This document shows positions 1 to 12,000 of a stretch of 64,000 bases of DNA, piece after piece. The stretch spans positions 620,001 through 684,000 of the forward strand of contig NW_006763144.1 in assembly GCF_000264905.1 (NCBI RefSeq), given 5' to 3'. Source of the DNA: Stereum hirsutum FP-91666 SS1 (lineage: Eukaryota; Basidiomycota; Agaricomycetes; Russulales; Stereaceae). A program made the translations under genes and the position numbers. The number at the start of each line of letters is the position of its first letter. Positions within the stretch are counted from its first letter, which is position 1. The notes beneath the pieces were generated by a model, which saw only the letters and a program-made list of their open reading frames with translations, made no database searches and was not told the origin of the DNA.

Positions 1-1501
1 GGCTGGGGTCGAGTCGCAAAACGCGCCCTCGAAGGAGAACTTCTCAGCGCTGGGATCTCCGTAGGGAACTTGGGGCATATCCGGAGATATCGCGTGCACT
101 GCATCGTCTATGGTCAAATTTAGTAACACAGTCAGCATGTAGTGTTTCCGCGCGCGAAGAGCTCTGCGCACAAAGGTTCTGGTATGTTACCGCTCCTGAA
201 AAACAGTTCAGTACGAGAATACATAAAGTGTTGTGATTACCATCCCACCGGCATCGAGTATGAATCGACGACCGCCAGCGGCCTCGGTTTTGAGGGCGGC
301 TAAGAAGGCCTGCGCAACGTCTCTGACGTCGATGTAGTCTGTACAATACCCTTTCAAGAGAGTTTTATCCGGAGGGGATGTGAGGTACTGGTACATGACC
401 TTCGTGGATAAATTGAGGTCGTCGACAGATTTGCACTGGGAGATGACAGATTAGACATTATTCGCAGAGACAAAGGTGTACACATACATCGTGGATGATC
501 GGCTACACCGAGAAAATGTCAGTATATGGTCTGTGCGGTGTTTATATCGCAAATAACTCACCCCGTAGATCTAACAAAAGGAGCATCAGTCCCGCTCAGT
601 GGATGCGTATAATTAGAAACTTGAAACTTACCCAGGCCGGTACGATTCGGGTGGCGTCCCAAGAAACATCGGCGTCTTCGGTGAACTTGATTATGGCACG
701 CTCAGCGAGGACCTTGCTAGCGGCATAAGCGCTTTCACCGTCTGCCCTGCTGCCTTGCTCTTCCACCAAGGCTACCGCTTTGTCGTTCCAGTCATTCTTG
801 ACATTGAGTCAGTGACAGATAGGCTCTCATCGTGTTCGTCGGGAGACATAGTACCTCGCCATAGACGTAGTCGAGCTGAGGGTTTCCCAATAAGGCTTTC
901 GCTGAAGACATGTAGACAAAGCGCTTGACAGATTGGCTACAGTGAAGGCGGTGAGAAAGGGTGCGAAAGAACGCGTAAGATAGCGTACCCATGAGTCTTC
1001 ATGGAATCCATCAAGTGTCCAACGCCTTCGACATTGGAACTCATAATTTCTGGAAGGAATCGCAACTGAATACAAGTTCTCGGAGGAGAACTGCTCAGAC
1101 TCGCCGTTCCCATTCCCCTCAATCAAAGAGACAGAACCAGCCTTCAAGGTCACAATGGGCAACAGTGATCCGGTCGGTCTGAAGGAAGGGACTCACAATA
1201 TGAACAACGCCGGATACACCGTCCAACACATCATCAAAAGCATGAGCCTGTCCAGGTCATTCAATACGGTGTTGTTCACAAGTTAAACGGGATGAACCTT
1301 GGCAATATCTGGGACTATAGCAGTTTCGAATCGATCAAGATATTGCTTGAACAAGGCCTTGAGATACTGTGCCTTTGCTTCGGAGCGCACGGTACCACGA
1401 ACTCGATAGCCATCTTTTAGAAGCGCGTTGACGACCCAGGCAGCGCTGAAGCCGGAAGCACCAGTAATAAGGACTGTGGAAGGAGGCAAAACAGAAGGCA
1501 T
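1..1501 (-). CDS. NAD(P)-dependent epimerase/dihydroflavonol-reductase-like protein, C-terminus cut by window edge
   Basis: This is an extended short-chain dehydrogenase (NAD-dependent epimerase/dehydratase, dihydroflavonol 4-reductase-like), a cytosolic NAD(P)H-dependent carbonyl reductase family. The start codon at 1501 opens exon 1 (1298-1501). Its N-terminus carries the Rossmann glycine motif TGASGFSAAW followed by GYRVRGTVRS. Exon 2 (1197-1247) encodes the strand ending GVVHI. Later exons give KRFVYMSS (about 0.9 kb) and the catalytic YAASK (Y-x-x-x-K, about 0.7 kb), then VRDVAQAFLAAL (about 0.33 kb), which is the usual family order. The frame is still open at base 1, so the C-terminus lies outside the window. 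At least seven small exons are separated by GT-AG introns of about 50-60 nt. The junction near 0.17 kb was not resolved. The natural substrate cannot be inferred. Family membership is secure; the specific reaction is not. Confidence 0.85.
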
Positions 1502-2472
1502 GAGGACGACGACAGAGTTCAGCGGAAGGGTGGTTGCGGTGTGGGGGCCACTCCTGAGCAGGGTGTCTGAAACTTTAGTCTTCGCGATCGGTGTGTCAAG
1601 CCTGTGAGCTTGGTACCGGAAAAGTGTTGAGCGCGCCTGACAGTGCGGAAGAGATCCAGACTGTCCCGTCGATAGTGGGACTGTGGAGGCGCAACAAGAT
1701 CCATTGGGAGGACGGGGACGGTGAGAATACTGGAAGAGCTGGAGAGTTTCATGGTGAGTAGATCGGAGCTTAGATAGCGCCCTAGAATTCGTGGAAAATA
1801 TAGAAATATTCGTCAATCTCCCCAATGTCGATTTCGACGTGTCTTCCGACTCCGTCGTGATACTTAGCGTTCAAGTAGCACGGTTGAAGCGCAGCTGTCC
1901 TTCGCTGGTCCAGAACGGCTGTTTCTGTGCGAGCTCGGCTCGGAGTCACCGTATCATATCACGAGGTAGCATGACTTGTGTGGCGAAATTTCCATTCCAC
2001 CAAAACCTTGTGATCGAAAGCTAGAAGAGATGTTATGGAAGGATATCAGGAATGGAACGATGTAACACATTCAAGGAGGCTCACAGTAAGAAGATTGCCG
2101 GTCTGTTATTCGTTCTTCAGTCCCTAGTTGCGTAAGGAGATTCCGGAGATTCCGACGTCGGCGCGCTCTCTCTCTCGAGCTCTCTCGAGCCCAGAGAGGA
2201 GCTGTGGTATCTCTACCCTTTCATCGGTGTTCCGAGTCTGGAGAGACTGAAGGCTTTACATCGTCAACTCTCTGTGTCGATGGTGGTCTCATGTGTTGAT
2301 GTGCATCGAGATTCTCAAGAGGGAGATGTTACATTCCAATGCACCTCGCAATGCCGTCGATCAGGTGAGACCGTTGCAAGAAATGGAAGCACTGTAGCCT
2401 CTGATATGCTTAACCCCTAAACGCTACTAACCCGCCATACTCCCTCCTAGCTCAAAAACAATCACGACCCCT
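1502..2472. other. Intergenic, no supported gene
   Basis: Only short unsupported ORFs were seen on either strand. A small CT/GA-rich self-complementary patch (two copies of CTCTCGAG close together) lies near 2.17-2.19 kb. The region should hold the promoter of the reductase (-) and the 3' flank of the small cysteine-rich gene (-). Confidence 0.5.
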
Positions 2473-2813
2473 TCACTCGCAAAGACCTGTCGATGTCACG
2501 AAGAAGTGAAGGATACCATAGCACAAATTAATGAGAGTCACTTTTCCTTCGAAGGCCAGGGAGGGAGTAGCTGAAAGGAAAGGCATCTCCCACTTACAAG
2601 TATATTGTCCCGAAGTACCTGGGACGAAGTCAATGATGTTGTCAACAATTATAGCTGATTTGGTCGGATGGATAAATGCTCACCAGCGCATCTAGTGGGA
2701 CAGTCGGCTTCGCATTCGGCTTGTGTTGGGTACGATTGGCCGCAGGCATTAGCGCCCATAGTGAGGGCCACGGCGACGACGAAGAAGGAGGTGAGCGAGG
2801 TGAAGAAGCGCAT
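2473..2813 (-). CDS. Predicted secreted six-cysteine mini-peptide (CSab/defensin-like spacing)
   Basis: The start at 2813 (RC of GCGCAT) opens a classical signal peptide: MRFFTSLTSF followed by a hydrophobic core and an ANA-type cleavage site near residue 23. Exon 1 is 2684-2813, exon 2 is 2598-2618 (21 nt) and exon 3 is 2473-2486, ending in TGA; both junctions use GT-AG. The joined mature part is only about 31 residues. It has six cysteines spaced C-x9-C-x3-C-x3-C-x8-C-x-C. The C-x3-C and terminal C-x-C elements are those of cysteine-stabilised alpha-beta peptides, but the third-to-fourth spacing (3) is shorter than in ordinary defensins. The second intron (2487-2597) is 111 nt, in frame and free of stops, so retaining it would give a longer protein ending at the same codon. 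A secreted antimicrobial or signalling role is inference only. The tiny exons make the exact model uncertain. Confidence 0.5.
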
Positions 2814-3119
2814 ACGAGACAGTTCAGCGATGGAGGGATGGTGTCTGACAGATGATGGGGAGAAGTCGAGGGTCAATGTGTCTTGGAGGTTGATTACCGT
2901 TGAGGCTACAGTCCTTTATATCGGCACTGTAAAGATGGCCCCATGGTCGCGCCAAAGTCATCAGTCACATCATGCACAGCGAACCACGTCTAGTCAGACC
3001 CTTAACACAAACAGCATCCCTGAAAGATAAGGTCAATTCCCCGGTTCTCATCCTTGTACGGCCCTTGTGCAGTCTATGACAGCATCCTGGGCAGTGGATA
3101 AGTCTCATGAAGGAAGAGC

Positions 3120-3545
3120 CTAGCCAGATGTAGAGATGACTGTGAAATAGTTCTGGTACCCATAAAAGCCAGGTAGAAAAGAACGAAGACGCGAACAACC
3201 CGACTTTGCCACAAACAGAACCATGGATTCTCCGATCTCTGCGGGACCTCCGGTAGGCACCACCTGAGAATGATTCCATTCCCCAGGTTGGTGATCTCTG
3301 AGATACCACACAGCTGAGCCTGTACGGCTCTGGTCGTTTCAAATCCATAGCCGAGTAAAGTCGGTTACCGAAGTCTGATCCATGGGATTGTGTCTAGTCA
3401 CCATAGAGCATATCTGTAGCGATTTAAACGTTGGAGATCCTACTAGAGTACTTACAGGAATGGAAACCTGGCAGACATCCATGTCGACCTCCGTACACAG
3501 TTCATGCCCGCTGATGTTTTCTGCGAAGAACAAACTAGATTCCAA
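3120..3545 (-). other. Unresolved coding-like exons, possible small gene
   Basis: Two stretches on the minus strand read like protein. One (about 3450-3545) reads FFAENISGHEL...DVCQVSIP and ends at a good donor (GTAAGT). The other (about 3120-3335) reads SAVWYLRDHQPGEWNHS... and ends in TAG at 3120. An acceptor after CGACCAG would join them in frame. No in-frame ATG was found upstream of the first stretch, since its open frame begins after a TAG, so either a further 5' exon exists or this is a remnant. No family was recognised. Confidence 0.25.
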
Positions 3546-3771
3546 GAGTGGTAAGAAGACTCTTCGGAGGCATTGAGATAGAGGCCGCTAAAGACTGGAG
3601 ACTGAGTATCAGTGAGTATCGCTAGGTATCGCTGAGCTCACTAAAGAGAGGCTTGACTCAGCCTAACTCCCGGGCTCGTCAAAATTGGAGAAGGGGAGAA
3701 TTACGTCATTTGTCACTTTTCCCTCCATCGCCGTCGAGCGTGGGTTTCTCGCGCTCGTCTCTTCTTCGTCG

Positions 3772-6553
3772 ATGTCGTTGGCAGCGGTGAGGGCAAGGTC
3801 GTCGCTATATGCTTCCTCAAGCGGTCTTGTGCTTAGGCGGTATAAACATGCCATACCCAAATCTAATCTGGCTGGCTTCGACCGCTACCGAGCCATCCAT
3901 TCATTCTTCACACGACCACCGACTTCATCCCAGTCAACGACCCATACCAACTCAAGACTTGTCTCAGGACGCGTAGTTTCTGATCCCAACAGATTCTTAC
4001 GAGAAAGGGCTCATATTTCACGCTTTTATACTACTGAGCCAACAAAAAAGGACGCGCTACACGACCATAATCCCCCGCCTTCATGCTCAAAATGTTCACC
4101 ATCACGACCTTCTATTGCCTCACACCGACCTCCAGATGGACCTGGTGAACCACCCACCGAGCTTCAGCAACCTGCTAATTACGAAAATTATCCTCGTTTC
4201 TTTCGTCGACTCGCCATGTCCCTCCCACATCTCACCCGTCCAACACGCGAAGATTTCTTAAATGCTGCGAACGGCTTCGTCGAACGCATGCGCGTACGGT
4301 TTCGATGGTTCTTCATCCGCAACTTTCGGAAGTTCAACGCAGATGACATATCGGCGTTTATCACTTGGTTTCTGATGAGCCAGGGTTTGTGGATCCTGGT
4401 CGGAACGTGAGTGACACTGCCACTGTCTTAATTGTGGGGACAAAACAATATATTGACGTATCCTACGAAATCAGCACGACCTTCGCGTCCGTCATTTTTG
4501 CCATAGCTAGCTCACTTCGTCTCCAACGTACGTTGTCATCAACAAGCTCGTCCGTATTACACCTCACTTTTATCTTTCACTTCCACAGAATACCTTGCCC
4601 GCGCTCTAAGTGACTACCTCACCTCAGAAACGGGGGTGACCATCATTTTCGAATCAGCCATCGTTCCCAAATGGAAAGACTCCCGCATCTCCTTCAAAAA
4701 TGTATATATCACACGTCGACCACCGTCCGCCACTCTTCCTGCCCGACTCACACACTCTGGTCACCAAGCTGCTTTGGGATACGATGTGAGCAATCACCCT
4801 GCCAATCACGTGTCTGTAGAAGAACATGAGGAAGGTAGCGTTCATGGTGTTCCTAAACAAAACGAGAAGGAGAAGGAACACACGGAGGAAGACCTGAAGT
4901 GGTCGATGTTCGACTTGAATGTTGATAGTGTGGACGTCACGTTGAGCTTGTGGAGATGGTTGGATGGCAAAGGTCTTGTGCAGGATGCGGTAGTCAAAGG
5001 TGTTCGCGGCGTCCTAGGTACGTTTCGCTCACCTTTTTTTCAATCTCATTCATCAATAAACCGACGACATAGATCGCCGCGGAGTGACTTGGAGTCCCAA
5101 CCTCGACCCCGCTTCCTTCCGACACGTTTCTCAACCTGGCGACTTTGAGCTCGAATCGCTCCAACTCGAAGACGTCCTCATCACCGTCTACCAACCTGGT
5201 GGTTTCCGGCCTTACACCTTCTCCATCTTTCGTGCGGACATTGGTACCTTCCGGAAGCAATGGCTGTTCTACGATCTGTTGAAGGCCCAGGGAATTGTAG
5301 GACAGTTCGATAACTGTTTGTTCAGCCTGCACAGGCCGCAAAGTATTGGGAGGACGAATGAACAGGACGCGAAAGATGGCGGTTGGTCAACTATGGTCAG
5401 TATCTTGTCTCTTTCAGCTCGGGCGTTTTGCCAGGTACCGTGCTAATCCGATATTACTGCCCGACGTAGTCTCGTATCCGCATTGATGGCGTCAATATCG
5501 ACCATATTCAATCCATGACCTCTCAAGAGGGCCCCATCTCTTGGATCACCTCCGGAAAACTCGATGCAGTTCTCGACATCAAATTTCCTCGTTCCGGACC
5601 CACAACCGATACTTTCGACGTTCTCATCGATGCTCTGACGGATGCTGTGGCGCCCATGGTAGAAAGGATACCAGGGCAGAGAGAGTTGGCTAAACCACCT
5701 TTGACAGTGCCAGATGACGATGATTCTGTGGACGGAAGGAAATCTGAGAGACGCAGGAAGAGAAGGGGTAGCGACGAAGAAGAAGAGGAGGAGGAGAAGG
5801 AAGTGGAGGAGGTATCGGTGGCTATTGATTTGAGGTTCAGGGATATCAAAGCTGCGGTGCCGATCTGGACGAATGACCTGAGTTACAGTTCGAATGCACT
5901 CATCAGGCCAATAGTTGCATTTATGAAGTATGCCCCACTCCCCAGCTCTTGGTCTCCGTGTCTAAGACTGACTGCCTCTGCGTAGTGCAAACCGGACCTT
6001 GGTGCCCATTCGTTGCCGGGTTGTGAAGTATATGAGCGACTTCGATGGTGCATGGACGATGTGGGAGAGTACGTCGGACCTTTTATGTAACCTTCATGAC
6101 ACAGATACTCATTCCGCACTCCACATTTTCAGCTGGCCTCATGGACGACATCTCACTCAAAGTAAGACTCTCGTCTCGAATCTCGAATATTTCCTCTTGA
6201 CTTATCGAATCCTCACTTAGGTCTACGATGCCCTAGCATACCACGTCACCTCCGCCAATATGAACCATCGCATCAAGACAGTCTCGCTCTGGTCTCTTCA
6301 AATGACCGCTGGCGCCGTCTTGAATGCTCTCAGGAATGTGATCGATCCGGTAACAGTACAGGCGCGGGATATGTACAGGGATGTGGCGAGCGGAGTGGCG
6401 CAAAGTGTAGAAAGCGTAGGGCCGGAGGGGATGGATATGAAGGAGGGGATGGCAATTGGTGAGCAGATGAAGGGCATTAACGAGGACATTGGGTTGGGTG
6501 TAGGTATTGGTGCGGGAACCGAAGAGGGAGGGTTGGTCGAGGTGGCGGTATGA
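3772..6553 (+). CDS. MDM31: Mitochondrial inner-membrane protein Mdm31/Mdm32 family
   Basis: Mdm31/Mdm32 proteins sit in the mitochondrial inner membrane and are needed for normal mitochondrial shape, distribution and mtDNA maintenance. The ATG at 3772 gives an arginine/serine-rich presequence-like N-terminus (MSLAAVRARSSLYASS). Near residues 195-230 are two adjacent hydrophobic stretches (ITWFLMSQGLWILVG and TFASVIFAIASSL), split by an intron. Family-typical blocks follow: ESAIVPKWKDSRISFKNV with ITRRP, the WSPNLDPASF and GDFELESLQLEDV region, WITSGKLDAVLDIKFP, and a conserved end region AYHVTSANMNHRIKTVSLW. About eight exons (3772-4407, 4474-4529, 4589-5018, from 5073, from 5470, two short ones, and 6221-6553) join with GT-AG signals. 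Length is roughly 780 aa, longer than yeast Mdm31 because of a low-complexity N-terminal part and an acidic insert (EEEEEEKEVEE) near 5.8 kb. Confidence 0.9.
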
Positions 6554-6798
6554 TGGAATCGCGGCTCCAGGACGGTCCAGTGGGAGCCAACATCATTGAC
6601 TAACACGAAATGGACTGACGCTGCGTGTCTCTGAATCATGAAGTAATGCCCACACACACGTTTATCATGCGTGCAGTCGTCCTTCCCGATCGTCCGCCTT
6701 ACATGTTACTTCTGGCTGCTGCAGGTAGATATCCATATTATGATCGACTACGCCTCACGTCCACATTATGGAGGACAAAAATCCACCTAGACACACCG

Positions 6799-7633
6799 CT
6801 AAACCTTCTTTACGAACGCTCTCAGAGTCTCCTTGTCCTTCATATCCGATTCCGACGCACCCTCGAACAGCGCATCGAACTCGCCCATCGTCAGATACTT
6901 GTGATCTTCCCAGTGGAAGCCGGGGACCACGACTTCGGTGATCAAGCAGCCTACCCTTTCCTTCTGCTCATCCGTTTGAGCTGCTTTGAGATCCTCAGGA
7001 AGAATGCGAGACTTCTTCCAGACGCCGGTGCCTACGAGAAGCATGCGCGTCTCCCCGGCAGCGGCGTTATCGCCCATGATCATTGTCTCGATACGAGGTG
7101 GGTTTGTGGGGTGGATGAGAGTGTATTCAGCTCGACCTTGGTGAAGGACGTGGTAGGTCTGACGGAAAAAAATTGCGTTCGTGGAGAGATATCAATTTTC
7201 CATTGTGCCTTGTGTACCGGGAGGTAACATTGGTGTGTGAGCTGAAGTGGGCGTACTCACCACGGACTTGTTCATGTGCCAAACGCCGTTAGGCTGACTA
7301 GCCGTCAGGAGATAATATATCGACGTTGCTAATGATCGGTCTTGACCGCCTGAAGAATGATAAAGGTGTCATGAGGACTGACGTTACGAGAAACGTGAAT
7401 CAACAGTTTCAAACTCGGATTTACCTGCATATGGGGAAGGGACCTGCTCCTCTCGTCTGTCTGTCTCTACAAAGTAGCCTTCGTCGAAAGGTCAGTCTCG
7501 AAGTCAACGCACCGGAGACAAAGAACACGAAAACACGCTACTGACCACCCTCAGGATGCACCTGCAACTTCAACTGCTTGATCAACTCGCTATTAGGAGT
7601 TGAATACGCATAAGGTGCCGGTGAAATGGTCAT
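6799..7633 (-). CDS. DUF985 / cupin_5 family protein
   Basis: This is a small cupin-fold protein of the DUF985 (cupin_5) family, whose biochemical role is not firmly established. The ATG at 7633 begins MTISPAPYAYSTPNSELIKQ and leads into the family signature LKLQVHPEGG, with the next exon continuing YFVETDR. Further exons carry SIYYLLTASQPNGVWHMNKS, which includes the conserved FLL-to-HxxxS/D strand. The last exon holds GVWKKSRIL, CLITEVVVPGFHWEDHKYL and a short acidic C-terminus, stopping at 6799. At least five exons are present, giving about 180 aa, the normal family length. The 3' end converges with MDM31, about 245 bp away. Confidence 0.85.
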
Positions 7634-8177
7634 TTCCAATGAGAGCTAGCGGAGATCTATACCAATGAAGTGGGGCGTTGAAATGCATATGTTGGCGATG
7701 GGCGGGCCATTTATAAGATTGTGGATGCGGTTGTATCAGGTCAGCGAAGGAGTCATCCCTATCGATACAGGGGCCGATCGTTTCACCCGAGATTTTTCGT
7801 CAGTAGACGACAGTTATCCCCATGAGGATCGAGGTGTACGTAGTATGGAAGCCTAAAGAGACCATGGTACGAAGAAGTTGTCCGTCAATGCCTGGCCAGA
7901 ACCGAGATCATATCAACCGAACTTTGTGAAAAGATAAGCACAATAGCAGATGCGATTGCTCTGAAGACTGCTTGGAGAAAACAGATCTCCATCATGTTCA
8001 TGCTGAAAAAAGGGAGTGAAGAACGTGAATATCACAAGGAGACAGATTCTTCTGGCTGAGCTTCGTTGCGATCCATACTACTGTGAGCAGTTAATGGCTC
8101 TGAATGCACGCTATGTTATGACGTGTGTGTGGTAGACGCAGGAGAGATCATGGCGAAAGCTAGGGCTCGAAGTTCGG
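7634..8177. other. Intergenic, no supported gene
   Basis: This is the upstream flank of the DUF985 gene. Only short ORFs without coding character were seen. Confidence 0.5.
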
Positions 8178-8669
8178 CTACCAGAAACAATACATCGTTG
8201 ACTCGCCAGTGAACAGCTGAGGAACACTACCTGTGCAAGCCGTCGGAACCTCAGGGGTTGACACGTTGTTGGAAGCCGAACGCGCCTTGTATCGACATGC
8301 ATTCCGGTCACGATCAAGGTGGAACCTAAAGGCTGAAGGTGGTAGCGATGAAGACGCGTCGGCGACACCGAGATCACCTAATTCTGGTAGGGCGTGTTTT
8401 CTTATGGAAAGGTCTAACAACGCCGTGGGGATGAGTCGCTCAGAGGGTCGAGGAGGAGCTTCGCGGTGGTGGTTGACTGACAAACTTGCGTGGGCCTGTC
8501 GAAATAGAACATACGGATCTCCGTATGCTAGATATCGGGAGGTGCTATGACGTTTGCTAACCCTGAGCGAGAGGTCGAGCCCTGAGCGAGCTGTATGAGG
8601 AGCAAGAACTCACTAACCAGTATACAGCTTCCCGACCGTAAATCCCGAGAACTTGAAGTCGCCCTCCAT
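8178..8669 (-). CDS. Hypothetical two-exon ORF, no family recognised
   Basis: An ATG at 8669 starts exon 1 (8618-8669, beginning MEGDFKFSGFTVGKLY). It ends at a GTTAGT donor. An acceptor before 8476 joins it in phase to exon 2 (8178-8476), which reads through LIPTALLDLSIRKHALPEL and stops at 8178, giving about 118 aa. The intron (about 141 nt) is longer than most here. The composition is plausible for protein, but I recognise no domain, and the opposite strand is also open over much of exon 2. It could be a lineage-specific gene or chance. Confidence 0.3.
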
Positions 8670-9076
8670 GATTGGATCAGTGTTAGATTGAAAGCTTTCC
8701 TGGTGAACCTAGCGATAAATTTAATTACATAGTCAGAGCTATGAATATAGGAGTCTGAGGTAGCCTCCATTGCGAGCCGTTACTGCATGGGCATGAAGTG
8801 GATCATGGCAGGAGGCCAAGGGGAGAGCGGCTGTGGCGACGTGAAAGTGTGGCGTCGCTGGTGTCCGGCGGAGTTTGAACACGCGTGTCCAGACATCATG
8901 TGACTGAGGCGCGCCTTGCTTTGACCTAACCTTTATCCGCGCCGCCCATTGTGGCTCTCACTTTCCCCTCATCCCCCTCCTCCTCCCCCCTTACCCTTCC
9001 TCCCCATTGTCCTCGGCACATCCCAGCTCCTACCACTACCCTTCTCAGAATTCTTGCCGACTACGACTGACGCAGA
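8670..9076 (+). promoter_or_regulatory. TRA1 upstream region with pyrimidine tract and GTGTGGCG octamer
   Basis: Immediately upstream of TRA1 there is a long C/T-rich tract (about 8958-9010, for example CCCCTCCTCCTCCCCCC). Such tracts are often seen near fungal transcription starts. Further upstream, CTGTGGCG (8831) and GTGTGGCG (8847-8854) lie about 225-245 bp before the ATG. The octamer recurs elsewhere in the window. Confidence 0.4.
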
Positions 9077-12000
9077 ATGGACGACATCCCCCGTCTGGGG
9101 TCGTCTCAGGATTTAGAGTTGCGGGCGAGTCGTGTGGCGGATCCCAACCTTGGTGCGCCCTGTTCAATTTCTTCTTCGTAATTTGTACTGAACTTAGCAT
9201 GAAGACTTGAAGACCAAAATCCAAGCTGCTTCTGAACTCCGAGAGCTGATAGACACCGTCCGCGATGCTGAAGCAACCAAAATCTTCCCAGGAATGGTCC
9301 CCGTTCTCCTCGAAATACTACACAACACCGAAGTCTCTATTCGCAAGGACTCTCCAGAGTACCAATTTCGCCGCGCACTCCTCGACATATTACACCGAAT
9401 CACATCCTCCGAAGGTATACGCCAACAGATTGGGCCACTCATGCAAGGCGCTCTCAACATTCTACGACAAGACAACGAAGAGAACGGCGTTACTTGCTGC
9501 AAGATCATCGCGGACATTGTCCGAATCTACCGCACCATATCTGTGGAGCTTGTCAACCAGTTCATGGCCATACTAGTCGACGTGCTTCGTAACATGAAGG
9601 GTGTCGTTGACGAGCTGTTCTCCGAGGACTCTGCACCCCAGGATCCCAACATTGTCCTACACAGCAAACGAAGCTTCAAGGTCTTGATCGAAATGGGGAT
9701 GATCATCGTAACATTCACGCAGGTGCACAGAACCCCCGTCACCTCTGTCATCCAGTCGAACCTACCTCTCAACCTCGAGGTACTGTCGCTGGAGGCTCCG
9801 GCACAGAAGAAAGCGCGAGAAGACTATGAAGCGATGGGACGGTTTTGGGCTGGCATGGCCCCCACCATTCGTAACCCTCAAGCGTACACTGACTTCATCA
9901 TCGCGCAAATCAAGGTTTGTTCGTTTCTTTTGTTTCCGCTTTGCTTTATTTAAGCTATTGTTCTGTAGTTGGTCTCGTACCTGGCATATATCTTCAGGCA
10001 CTCGGCAGAATTGTACGACACTTACGGAAACACCCTGCTGCTCGTATCATTGCGGCTACTGCAGGATATTCCAGCGCATGCCGTCCCTGCTCGTAAAGTA
10101 CGTCTTCGATTTCATCTCAAGGTCGTTTGCTCTGACAGGCATGCTTCAGGACTTTATGATCGTGTTCCGGCATCTATTGGGTACTCCTTACAGAACAGTG
10201 TTGCTCCCACAAATTGACAAGTTGCTCGACGAGAGCATACTGCTTGGACCAGGAGTCGGAAGTAGAGAGACACTAAGGTCAGTCATATAGCTGAGACCTC
10301 CTGAACGGGTTACTAACGGTTGTCGGTGTAGAGCGACAGCCCTCGCCGCGGTGGCAGACCTCGTTCACCATCTACGCAACGATCTAACGACCCAACAGCT
10401 AGCGCATATCATACAGGTGTATTCCCGACACATTCACAATCCGTGTATGCAGAATAGCGTCCATACGCTAGCGGCGAAGATGATTTTCAACCTCGTGGAT
10501 ACGATTGCAGTCAAGGAGACGCCGGCGCGTGCTGCGAAGATATTCTTGATGTTGATGGAGACGTGCGTGGATAAGCTGGACTCCATTATCGACGTGCTGG
10601 ACGAAGTCAATGTGCGGTTAGAGAGATCGAAGAAACAGGAGCCTGAGACGGGAAAGGTTTATATGGTAGAGAAAGCGAGACCCGTAGCCGTGTCCGTCTA
10701 CGCCATAGAGAAACCAGAGGACGTCGTCGCTGGTAAGTGCCATCCTCTATACATCCTACCGTGTTATTCATGCTCTACCCTTCAGAATCGCGACTGCTCT
10801 TCCGGACGCTCATCCACGGATTCCGCGCTTGCATTACGTGCCTCCGCAAGGTAGAGACTCCTCTTCAAGACGGTTCCTTAATCATGCGCATGTTCGAAGG
10901 CTGCATTCGGTGTATGTGTCTATACGACACCGACGCACGAGACGCCAATGAAGCCCTCGATTGGCTGTCGGGAGCCTTGACCGAAGTGAATCTCCATATC
11001 TTCCAAGAGGTCTGGACGCAGAAGGTAGACTTCTTCTTCAAAGCCGCACAGAAGCGTCCAGGTCTCCTTCACATCTGCCAAACCGCCTTCCAACGCGAGT
11101 CGACGGCCCCAACTTTGATTGCGATTTTCCTTCGACACCTCATCGGACTTCTCCCAGAGCTGGGCGAGTACGATGACACCACAGCCATCGTCGCGATCAG
11201 GCTTTTCAAGATGACCTTCAACGCGATTTCTCCGTTTCCTCACCTGATTGAGCCAATCCTGGCTTCGCATCTCTCGAAACTCATCATGGACTGCTTCCCT
11301 CTTGCTGCGAAGAGCTCTAAGCCGACGAACTACTATCACCTTCTTCGAGCTTTGTTCCGTGCCATGGGTGCCGCCGGGGGAAAATACGAGCTCCTTTACA
11401 AGGAAGTTCTTCCGCTACTCCCGGAGATGTTGGCGAACCTCAACACTCAGCTCATGCTCTTTGACGGTTGGGTTCGCGATATGATCGTCGAGCTTTGCCT
11501 GACAGTCCCACTTCGACTCACCCATCTTCTTCCCCATCTTCACTATCTCATGAAACCTCTCGTTTACGCTCTGCGGGGTGGTCAGGAGCTCGTTACTCAG
11601 GGTCTTCGTACCCTCGAACTCTGTATCGACAACCTGACTCCTGATTTCCTCGACCCGACGTTGAACACCGTCCTACGGGAGCTGATGGAGGCTCTGCAGA
11701 CTCATTTGAAGCCCTTACCCGCAAATCATCAGCATGCACATTCGGCGTTGCGAATATTGGGGAAGCTTGGAGGCAGGAACAGGAGGTTGTTGGAGAAGGA
11801 CCCGGAAATGAAGTGGAATTTCCTCTCCGACATACCCAAGGTCATGATTTCGTTTGGCGGGAACGCCGAAGGGCTGGAGCTGGGATCAATGGCGGTGCTT
11901 GCTACGAAGGCTTTGAAGAGGTCGGGGAGTACGTACCGAGTGCACGCGTACAATTATTTGGAGAATACGGTTACAGTTTTGTGGCATCAGGTTCGTATAC

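Noticed and set aside
2965..3348. 127-codon minus-strand frame
   Set aside because: Basic, Arg/Ser-rich, and out of frame with the more protein-like SAVWYLRDHQ exon on the same strand, so it is probably a shadow.
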